A stretch of 64,000 nucleotides of DNA, from positions 27,733,562 through 27,797,561 of the forward strand of contig CM067079.1 in the NCBI GenBank assembly GCA_033980235.1, given 5' to 3'. The notes under the pieces are model-generated. The model was not told where the DNA came from. It worked only from the letters and a program-made list of their open reading frames with translations, and made no database searches. The translations under genes were made by a program, and so were the position numbers. The DNA is from Diadema setosum. Taxonomy: Eukaryota > Echinodermata > Echinoidea > Diadematoida > Diadematidae. Of this stretch, positions 46,601 to 58,600 are shown one piece after another (position 1 is the stretch's first letter; each line of letters starts with the position of its first letter).

Positions 46601-49600
46601 ATTCAACATATATTTGATGAAAATTGGTTTTCAAGTGGCTGAGATATCCAAAAAAAGTGATAATAATAAAAGGCAACAGGCCACGCCTTTATTAGGACCT
46701 CTTTGTTTCACCTTGTTTTTAGATATCTCAGCCATTTCAAAACCGATTTTCATCAAATGAACTTTTGATAACCCTTAGAATTGCATACTCTTTGACATCT
46801 CATAGAGTGGTTTCTGAATATCTCGCAAAATGTTAAAAGCTAAATCCTCACCTCAAAAAGAACTGTACACACCCTTTAACACCCTTAGGTACAGTATTTC
46901 ACCCTAAATATGTGCAGATATTTTTGAAATTCTTCTGGATGGTTGGCTTTACATTGGTACATTTCGTTTTAGGGTAAATCAGTGGCACCCCTCCTAGCTT
47001 GATGATATGGGACAAGTCATGACCTTGTGTAATGCTAGTTTTTCCCGCTGCTTGTGCTTGGGGGGGGGGGGAGGGGGATACATATTAGGGAATCAAAGGG
47101 AGAACATTCACATGATGTCACCAACTTGATTTTCAAGCACTTTAATGCCTCATTTATCCATTAACGACTACCATGACTACTCTCATTTATCTTCTGATAT
47201 CTTCTAAAGCCCTAACCCGATGGAATCCACTTTTCTTTGCTCATTTTTCCACTTCTGAATTATATTCATTTCTGGTCAGTTTCCTTCTGTTTGCATTCAT
47301 CTTCTAAAGATGGATTGAATCTATTCCTGTAATATGAAAAAAAAAAAAAACCGAGAAAGTATCAAAGAGAACAGGTAAGCAATATAACTAAAAATGAGCC
47401 TATACATGTACGCACGACAATACTGCAATGAAAATTCATAGCAATTGGCATATAACTGTATATGCTAAAAAAATCACATCAGCAGGGTAATAAATAAGTG
47501 TCATGCTTTAAACATTGGTCAACCTACTGCTTATTCAGTACTTGCTTCTGAGGTTATTAATAACACAATAATTCTATGAGTCAACAGAGCTCAAATCTTT
47601 ATAAAATGCATTTACCCTGTATTGAACAAAGGGTTCATTTAATGCAAATATATTAACAATGATGGCATTTTACCAATCTGAAATGTTAAGATCAAATTGG
47701 TATTTTCATAAGGAAGTTAGAATACCATTGAAGACGCACACAGCATTATATATTTCGAAGTAGGTCCTAACTTTTAACCCATTGAGGATGGGCTGGTTTT
47801 GCTATAACACACATTTCCAATAGACATCTGCCCGCATAAACTCGAAACTCGTCCTCAACAGGTTATGATCCACTTTATAGATTCTTTGTGGAAACACCCC
47901 ACAGGTCTCTGTACAAAAGTGGATATAAGGGAAAAGGGGTTTTCTCACTTCCAAGCAGCACGAGCCCAGCTAGGCATACTGGATGGACCGGTTTCCTCAT
48001 CAATCGGTGTCGGTGCTTTCCTCTTGCGCCGGCTCACCCTGACGGTTCCGTCGGCACCGACCACTCCCTCCGAGCCCGAGCCACCGCTACTTGCTTCTGG
48101 GAACGACAGAGCAGAACATGCAATGCATGTTGCATCATTGTAGTAACAACACACACAAAATAGCAATAGGTGCATTGTGGGAGTACCTCATTTGTTTTTT
48201 CTCCCACAAACAAATTACTCTCACAACGTCATTTCTACCCCCAGTGCCTAACTATGTAAAATAAGGTGAAACATAAGATGGAACACCCACAATGTACCTC
48301 TTGCTTGTCCATTATCACTGACATGATGATTCTCCAAAAGGGGGGGGGGGGGAATCAAATTCCCATGTAAGTAATACAATTTAGCAGGAAATTCATGGCA
48401 AAAAATATTTTTTTAAAAATACTAATAATGAGATCTGCGGGGTCTTAAGCTCATCTGAGAATCACGAGTTCACCTCCCATGCATTCTTGCAGAGTGTTAC
48501 CTAAGAACATACTAGGAAACTTGGGGAATGAGCAGCTTTGAGGGCTTCTTTGGGGGTGGGGCATGGCACTAATTTGTACATTCTATCATACTGGCAAAAA
48601 TACAGGCAAAGTATACATGTAGAAAAGAAAATTTGACCAAACATTTTCAAAAAAAAAAAAGATCATAATGTGAAAACTGCCACTTAATCTAGTCTCAGCG
48701 GATCTACCAAAATTAGCCTTGAAAGTACATTTACTACACAATATTTAAATATTCTGACGCTGAAGATTGTCTAATTTGGGGGTTCTGGATTCCCTTGGGG
48801 GTCCCAAAGTGGGGTGGGGGCATGGTTCCCATTTCTATAGATATACAATATTTTGTCACCCCAGTGAGAACGCCTGCCAAGTTTGGTGAAAATCTGTCCA
48901 TGCATTTACAAAGAGAAGATGACAATGTGCAAATGGGGCCCAAATTTACCCCGCGCCCATTCCCTGAACTGCAATTCCAATTTAAATTAATAACACTAAC
49001 TTAGCATATCACGTAAGGCAGGGCTCGACACTAACGGTGGCCCGGTGGCCCAGGGCCACCAAAAACGAGGGTCGGGCCACCAAAATTTCAGAAATGAAGA
49101 ATTTGGTGGCCTGATCAGGCCACCAAAAAAGGTCAGATGTTTGCCTTTGGGCCACCAAAAATAAAAGTTAGTGTGGAGCCCTGCGTAAGGTACAATTTTG
49201 AGTGAGTACTGCAATACACAGGTGACTGTCGACAGGGTGAAGCATAGCCTCTCCCCTACTTACGCTCTCCCCTAGAAATTTCAAACAGCTAGCAGCGGAA
49301 GCAGCAAAGCTGGAGTGATTCCAGTTGAGATACTTGATAAGCTTCCTAGAAGTGCTTTTGCTTTCATTTTTTTCATTGGCCCGGGGCCACCAAAAACGAG
49401 GGTCGGGCCACCAAAATTTCAGAAATGAAGAATTTGGTGGCCTGATCAGGCCACCAAAAAAGGTCAGATGTTTGCCTTTGGGCCACCAAAAATAAAAGTT
49501 AGTGTGGAGCCCTGCGTAAGGTACAATTTTGAGTGAGTACTGCAATACACAGGTGACTGTCGACAGGGTGAAGCATAGCCTCTCCCCTACTTACGCTCTC

Positions 49601-52600
49601 CCCTAGAAATTTCAAACAGCTAGCAGCGGAAGCAGCAAAGCTGGAGTGATTCCAGTTGAGATACTTGATAAGCTTCCTAGAAGTGCTTTTGCTTTCATTT
49701 TTTTCATTGGCCCGGGGCCACCAAAAACGAGGGTCGGGCCACCAAAATTTCAGAAATGAAGAATTTGGTGGCCTGATCAGGCCACCAAAAAAGGTCAGAT
49801 GTTTGCCTTTGGGCCACCAAAAATAAAAGTTAGTGTGGAGCCCTGCGTAAGGTACAATTTTGAGTGAGTACTGCAATACACAGGTGACTGTCGACAGGGT
49901 GAAGCATAGCCTCTCCCCTACTTACGCTCTCCCCTAGAAATTTCAAACAGCCAGCAGCGGAAGCAGCAAAGCTGGAGTGATTCCAGTTGAGATACTTGAT
50001 AAGCTTCCTAGAAGTGCTTTTGCTTTCATTTTTTTCATTGGCCCGGGGCCACCAAAAACGAGGGTCGGGCCACCAAAATTTCAGAAATGAAGAATTTGGT
50101 GGCCTGATCAGGCCACCAAAAAAGGTCAGATGTTTGCCTTTGGGCCACCAAAAATAAAAGTTAGTGTGGAGCCCTGCGTAAGGTACAATTTTGAGTGAGT
50201 ACTGCAATACACAGGTGACTGTCGACAGGGTGAAGCATAGCCTCTCCCCTACTTACGCTCTCCCCTAGAAATTTCAAACAGCCAGCAGCGGAAGCAGCAA
50301 AGCTGGAGTGATTCCAGTCGAGATACTTGATAAGCTTCCTAGAAGTACTTTTGCTTTCATTTTATTCTCTGGGTTTGTTTGGGTTTTTTTTTCCCTCTTC
50401 ATCCCCCCACCTCCCCCCCCCCCCCCCCCGAACAATATCAGTTTTCTTTTGTCCTTGACAAATCAACTCTCACTGCGCTATGTCCTCTTCCTGTTACCCT
50501 TAAAGGATCACAACTCTTTTATTTTATTTTTTATTTTACAAGTCATGCAGTAGCTTGCACTAAGTCTGACTTTTTATATGGTCAGAAATGAAATTATCTT
50601 CTGATATCATTTTCATATCCATTTAGATCACATTAGAACTGTGGTTACTCATATAACACTAAATCATTGTCATATTTTGCATACTAAAGGTGCCATGATT
50701 TGCATAAATGTTGTAATGCTAGGTATACATTTCAATGAAGCTGTCCAATAGATATGATAGAGAGTTCCTTTATTTAGGGTTCCCTCAACCTTCATCTTAT
50801 ACCTCATTTCCCCGTCCCATCCCCTCTCCAGCCCCCAAACCTCTCCCCACCCTACCCCCATCCTCCATCTCCTATCCACAGTGTCCCTCTCCCCCCTCCA
50901 TTCCCTGATCCCTGGCCACGTAGTTTGCAAGCACAAACCCTTGTCGGTCATAAAGGAGTCTATGGCAAGGCATCTCTTTCAGAGCGTTTGCATGTAATGT
51001 AAAACATATTTCATCGGCATGAAATTTTCTCGAATTGGAGCCGACGGCCTTTTTCTGGGCATGACATTTTCGCGAAGTGCCTCTGGCATTCAATGCATCG
51101 TGCAGTCAAGAGCTGTTGCGTGCATTTTAATTTCACGAATCTCGGCTCTCGCGAAATTAAAATGCACGTGAACATACCTAGTTTTACAGTATAATCTATC
51201 AATCCACTGTAGCTGCTCTTGATCCTGTTGGGACCAACAACAGTACACTGCCTATGGGACAGTGCCGGCGGTGGATGTAGTCTTATTGGCGCAGACTCCT
51301 ACTTACAACAAGCCTATAATCTAGGTGGAGGACGCAGTTATTTTCTTTGCTGTCACGCTAAATGTCTGATGCTGCAAAACTATTGTCTTGCTGGCAATAA
51401 CCCTTATCGGTCATAAATTTAGCCTATAATTTAGGCAGAGTATGTACTGTAGCTATGGTCTTTACTGTTACGCTAAATGTCTGATGCCGGGAAACTATTG
51501 TCTTTGCCAGGCAATACATCTGATGCGGTGAGACTACGAACGACTAAAGCAAGAAGAGTAAAATAAAGGTGGCGGATGCTTCCACTCTTCGTAGTCTTGC
51601 CGCATCAGACATATCGCTTAGCAAAGACAATAGTCTCGCCACATTAGACTTATAACATGACAGACAGAAAAGACCATAGCCGCATACTCCACCTAGATTA
51701 TAGGCTACTTTATGGCCGATAAGGGTTTGTGCTTGCAGACTAATCTCCACCCTCCATTTGAGTTGTTATCCCCTACCCCTACCCCCAAACCTCCACTTTA
51801 TAACTCCCATCATGACCCCCAAACCTCCACTCTATAACTCCCATCATGATCCCCCACTCCTGTGCTCACAGCTGGTCAAAGAGAACCAGCACCCACACCA
51901 CAAAATTTGTGGAAAATAGTAGACAGACAGATACAACGTATGTACAGCACTGACTTACTATAGCGTAAGTGTAGACTGCTGTATACACCATATATTTTGC
52001 GAGTCTAAAATTTCGCGAATCAGGAACTCCTGACAATTTTGCGAGCGGTTAAATTTGCGATCTTGGAGTCTTGTACTGGAACGGAGAAGTGTACACGCGT
52101 GCATTACATTCACATTAGGATCAGGGTAAATATTTTTGTGTATCTTTAATTTCGCGAATAGCACCCGACTTGCGAAATTTGCGAAAATAAAAACCTTGTG
52201 AAATATTCAGCGTATACAGTATTATGTATTTGACATTGAAAACTGAATGTTAAAACAGCATCACACTGCTCACAGTAACAATCTCTCATTTCACTGAAAT
52301 CTCTCATTTCACTGAAAATCAGTATGTGGTTTGATAATCTGCCATTTACTACTGGCGATATGCTTGCGTAAAGTGTTGATGGCATCTTGAGTTACTGGCC
52401 CTAGGGAGTTTTGCTGAAAAGTGATAGTTTTGCAATAATTTGGAGAAAATTCTTTGGTCTCCCCAGACCCCCCCCCCCCCCCCCCCATATGTTTCATACA
52501 GTTCGGTATCTGCCATATGGTCAGGCACATCGTATGTGTAGTACAATTTTTTTAAAGAAACATTATGAATCGTGTGAAGAAAAAAACAATAAAAAAAAAA

Positions 52601-55600
52601 CAGAAATATATTTGAAACAGAGTACTGACATGTTTCTTATACAAAATTTCAGGTGAAATTTTGTGGATATTAAGAGAGTTCATAAAAATAACAACAAAAA
52701 AAGTTGCTACATTTAAAAAATATACATATACATTGCCTTTTCCATGATTTTCATCGGAAGTCAAGGGCAGCAACAACTAAGGATGTGAATATGTGCCAAG
52801 GGCCCGACATTGGCAGTAGAGATGGAGAGAGGAAAAAAAAAAAACAATGAAAAGAAAACTGTGCAGGTACACTTGTATGGGTGGCACACAGGGGCGGTCA
52901 GTTGCCAACTGAAGACTGCTGGGACAATTGGAGGGAAAACCCCTCTCTGTGTAATACATCATCCCTTTGTCAGACTGACTTCAATTTTTTTTTTTCTTGT
53001 CTTGGGTTCAATTTTTTTTTTTCTTATCTTGGCTAGCACTTCGCAATATCTCAACAGCAACACAAACGTATACAGGCAAACCGTAACATATGACCCAAAC
53101 ACACAGACACAGACACAAAATGCACAATGCACAGGCAGACAGACACACACAATGGGCAGACAGACAGACACAATCGCACTGAGGTCCTTGATGTCTATCT
53201 ATGCCCTCCAGCATTTCAGTGGGTGTCTAGACAACCCATTGAATAATATTATTTCATTTTAAAATCAAAACCCATCACAGACCTTAAAAAATGGCTTTAT
53301 GGGATTGAAAAAAAGACACACACATACACATAACAATGGCATATAATAATGATACAATAATAATAACAATAACAATAATAATAACAAGAAGGAGGTCTTC
53401 TAATAGCCTCTTAACCCTAAAAAGACTGGGGGGGGGGCCTAAAAGGCCCCCCCCCCTCGACATTTCGCGTGATTACTCAGCAACACGCAATGCTCTCGCC
53501 GCGATGCTCTGTGACTTTTTTCTTTCAAGTTTCCCGCACATTTTGACACCAAATTTGTGACGCCCGGGGGTACGGTTCTGAAGTTACATAACTTTTTGTA
53601 CATGCACGTGAGACCGAAAATGGCTAAAAAATGCGATTTTGTGTACAAAGTCAATACAAATTGAGTTTTATCATGGTTCATATAAATATGCTTATTTTTA
53701 CTCTCAATGGCTAAAATCAATTTGTTTTAGTAGTATTATGCTTCAAAAAGGGTCTGCCACAAATTTTGCTGAAAAACAACAAAAACAAAAGGTCGAAAAA
53801 ACAAGGAAATACATAAGAAATTCATAAAACAATAAAATAAATAAGAAATTAATTTGATACCGAATTTTTTTTCAAGTACATTTGCTAAGAATGCTACAAA
53901 GAATATCTAGACCAAAAATGAGCACTTTTGGAGCTTTATTTACTGATTTAGATAAAAAAGTCTGATTTCTCGCATAAATTAGCATAATTAATCAAAATAA
54001 AATAGAAGAAGACTATTTTGGAAAATTTAAATATACGATCTTGTAGATTACATCGCACACTACCATTGTGCAAATTTCCGCGGTGATCGCGCGATCCACG
54101 GCCGAGATCTTAAGGGGGGGCCCTTTAGGCCCCCCCCCCCACCCCCCAGTCTTTCGAGCTACCAAAATAGCCCAGCCTTTTTAGGGTTAACCCTATTTTA
54201 ACCCTAACTTACCTGGGGGGGGGCCATAATGGCCCCCCCCTCGACAAATTCCGCGACCATTCCGGCGTGCAAAATTTTTTGACCGCGCCGCTCGCTGACT
54301 TTTTACTTTCAAGTCTCGCGCAACTTTTGAGACCAAATTTGTTGCGTCCGGGCATACCGTTCCGAAGCCACGCCCCTTCAAAAAATTTTCGTCAACCCCA
54401 AAATCGCTCAAAAATGTGATTTTGTGTACAAAGTCAATACAAATTGTGTTTTTTCAATTAATTCATATAAAGATTCATATTTTTCATTTTAATGGCTGAA
54501 ATCAATTCATTTTAGTATAGTTATGCTTCAAAAAATGTGTATGACAAATTCTGTTGAAAAAAACAACAAAAACAAAAGTTCGAAAAAACAAGGAAATACA
54601 TAAAAAATTGATAAAACAATAAAAAACATAAGAAATTAATTTTGATACTGAATTTTTTTTTACGCGCCAATGTTTGGAATGTCACTAGGAATATTTACAC
54701 CAAAAATCAGCATTCCATAAGCTTTTATAAGCCAATTACAGACGAAAATGAGGTCTTTTGCATATATTTGCATAATTAATTGATTTAAAATAAAAAATGC
54801 TAATTTTTTGAAAATCTAACTTAGCAGTCTTGTAGATTACATCCGGCTTTATGTTCATGCAAAATTTTGCGGCGATCGCGCGATCAACGGCCGAGATCTG
54901 ATGGGGGGGCCATAATGGCCCCCCCCAGGAATTCAAGCTTGCTAAATAGCCCAGGTAAGTTAGGGTTAACTGGGCTATTTGAGACCAAGTTTTACGGGGG
55001 GGGGGGGGGGGGGGGGTCAATTTGAACTCGGGTCCTTGGGAGTTGGGAGTCTTGTTCACTATGCCACAGTGCCCCCACACGAGTAATCATGAAAAGGCTA
55101 GTACCTGCTACATACATGTGGTTTAAATATATTGAATGCAATGCATTCAGCCGGGAAAGAGTAACACCAAACTCAAAAGAATACATCTCAGTACTCAGTC
55201 GATCATTTTGCCTTGGTCTCGCAGGCTCAAGAGTATGACTTTTTGCTCACAAATACGGTCAAAAATGTGGCAGATGTACAACCGTATATTCACTTATATA
55301 CCTTCCTTGTCTACAAGAATCACTGTATATGCCGAATATTTTGCGAGGTTTTTATTTTCATGATATTCGCAAGTCGGGTGGTATTCGCAAATCTAACGAC
55401 GTGCGAAAATATTGAATCTCATTCTCACATGAGTGTGATGTGCATGCGTACAGTTCTATAAACATTCATTACTGTATTTCACAATTGCGAATTTAACCAC
55501 TGTTGTGTGTCTGCTGCTAAAAGAGTGGTTGCCTGAAAAAGCTGGGGGGCATCAGATACTATACCCCCAAATTTATGCATTCCCACCAAAGACTGATATC

Positions 55601-58600
55601 TCTATTCCCCTTTTATACCCCACAACCCACCGCAAAATTATTTTTGTGGAATCCGAGAAACAGCGCAACCTATTAAGAAACCAAGGACGTCCATTTTACA
55701 GACACATCTACAGTCAATTAGAAAGGAGGGCTGTTCAAACTGCAACAATTCACATCGGAAGATAAATCCTGACATTTTGTGGGAAGTTGCAGGGCAGCTG
55801 TGCCACAGGCCAACCAACACAGCACCAGGAAAATCACAGACCGGAACAATTTATTATGTTGTTAAAACTTCCTATGAAGTTTGCAGTGACAGCATGCAAA
55901 GAGAAAACATGCAAAAGGGAAATATTGTGGTTCATATCATGTGACCTTCACTCCATGTTTGCATTCCTCCCCATGGCGACACACATAACAAACAGCTAGC
56001 CATCAAGGCTATTGTTATTTAGTAGCTTTAGCTGTGTGCAACAGATTGCTCTGCCAACTACATGCATGCATCAGGGTGACCAAACTTTTGAATATAATCT
56101 AATACTGTTTCTTTTCTTTCTTTCTTTTTTTGCTGCAGTGTGAATGGAAAGCCTAAACATTGTGACTTTCATTGATGCCAAATTTTGCAACGAGAATGGG
56201 CCTATCATATCCGGAGAGGTCACCATTTAATGACACTGTCAGCAGGGCTCGACACTAACTTTTTCCTTTGGTGACCCATTCGGGCACTAAAATCACTGAA
56301 TTTGAAATGTTGGTGGCTCATGGAAAAAAAAAAAGTACAGTAGTGCTAAATAAAAGGAAATATGGCAATCAATTTGAATCTTGGGTTGCCAAATTGGGCC
56401 ACCAAAACATACGCTTTTTGACAGTTGGTGGCCCCACATCGATTTTTAGTTGCCCCGGGCCAGTGGGCCCCCATCTATGTTCAAACCCTGCTTACAGACA
56501 GACACACACACACAAGTCAGGGGAGGATCCAGGAATTCTGTTAAAAGAAAACTGTACTGACATTTTCTAATTGTCTGATAATTCTAATCTACATTTTTTG
56601 ATGCCTACTACTGGAAAGAGAGGATTCTAAAACCCAGGATAAGCCTGTAATGATTTTTTGAAAAAAAATGAAAACGAGCAAGCCATGGAACGATCCACAC
56701 AATTTGGCCTACGTCACAGGTGCTCTTGGTGCACAACTCCGACATTAGCAAGACAAACTACATAATGCCAATTTACTGATGAAATCTCACGCGAAGTACT
56801 GCAAAAGCTGTTATTGAGTATAATTGCAATATGGAGCTACAATAAACATGTTAAACAATATCTATTAATCTTTAAAAGCAATCTCTTCAACAGCTTTTTA
56901 TTTAGATAAAACTTGTGGGGAAATTCCAGATATGCAAAATGAAATTGGCATCGTTATCCGAACGTGCTGCCCATAGAAGACTGTGTGTAACTTAGTGTAA
57001 GTAACGTTACGCATTGATGATCATGATCGAGCGATGGTTCACCAGTAAGTTCAAACTATCTAACGTAGATGAGGGCTGAGTGAATCTAAATCCAAATGTA
57101 GATAGACTCTCTTCAACGGCACGCACGATTTACGCTTAGTAAGATGAAAACGGTACCCAGTACACATAGACTCTGAAATACTAGAACTAGGACTAGGACT
57201 ACTGAGCAGTCAAGGAGTAGGTTCTACGTGGCAGTCCAAGTTTTGATGAGTAGGCCCTACACCCACTCACCGTCGACATTGCAGCTGTAACGTTTGTTAG
57301 GCCCTTTGTGCACAGCGCTAATAGGGCACAGCGTAACGTTACATACCCCTGCTGCCAGAACTTGAAGAAAGTCCAGACGAAAGTCCAGACTCCAGATCTA
57401 GATCTGGACCCTTGTCCTGCAGGCACTGTTGTTCCTGTGCTGGATTTTTCAGGTAAGGTATCTGCTTTATGGATTTCCGATGTTTTGTAGTCAAGATAAT
57501 CTCATAGTGGTGTTATTTACAACAAGGACTAATGTTAGATCTAACAGTTTGTTTCAGTAGGCGTACTACAGGACCCATATCTCGGAAGAGTGGCCTGACC
57601 ACGTAGATTCTAACACAGTGTCGCCGCTTCGCGATCCCAGCGCTGGTGTAGGTATAGTGCTAGCGTACTTCCGTATCCATGTAGATATCTCAAAATTCAC
57701 CTTGCCAAACGGCACGAAACTCACAGGAAATACTTTATGATTCATATCCAACAGCTCACGTTAAGTGGAAACAAATCACATGTCAGGAAGCGTAAGTGTA
57801 GATGTTGACTTTCCTGTCGGCGTCGCTAAAAATAATCTGCTCTAGATCTACGACTAGAACACAAGTCATTGCGGCCAGGCCCTACCTACCTGCTGCGCAC
57901 GCACAGACTGAAGTTAGCCATTTAATATCATGAGACAAATCTTTCAAGTAATCAGGGGCAATAAATAAATTTACAAATTATTTGTGGTAAGTTGAATGAA
58001 AAATGTAGTTCCTATATCACACAAGTCGCAAAAATCATTACACTTTTGAGTTTAGTTCTCGCGTAAATTCCCCGTTTGCACAGTACTAGTCGGCTAACTT
58101 CAGTTCTAGATTGTGCATCTTGCGTTCGCCAAGATCTCTCGCAAAGAGTGAGTTTTTTTTGAGTGACGACTTGAAAGTCGACGTCAATATTGACACTTCT
58201 CGATTACTGATTTCGTTCAAATATAAGAGAATACTTTGAAATATGCTATGAAGTATATCCTGTAATTTTGGTGCGATATGGTTTCGTGAAATTTGAGATA
58301 TCTGCATGGATAGAACAGTACACAAGCGCCGCCTGCTAGCTAAATTAGGCCTAAGCGTCGTCTGCTACTCGATACGAATTAACGCACGCGTATGCGAGCA
58401 CTTGTAATCAGTAATAGTGAGAGCACCTGTGACATCATAACATCCGGGCTCGTCAGCTCATTAGCATAATTCTCACCTAAAAAGTTCCACTTTTTAACAT
58501 TAAATTATGGACTTAATCGTTATGAAATTTTGATTCTGTTTGCACCATTGAGTGTTTTAGAATTAAAAGAACAACATATAAAAAAAATAAAAAAAACGGT

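Noticed and set aside
49168..50207. Three near-identical 125-codon minus-strand frames
   Set aside because: They repeat only because the 331-bp DNA unit repeats. No start context, no known motif, and they cross a transposon end.
53415..54965. Interstitial telomere repeats (CCCTAA/TTAGGG)
   Set aside because: Only single copies at element termini, always beside TTAA. They are terminal inverted repeats, not tandem telomeric DNA.
55136..55999. Several plus-strand frames of 70-86 codons
   Set aside because: Span a TTTGCGAA-type repeat and intron DNA of gene B; no domain and no phase support.
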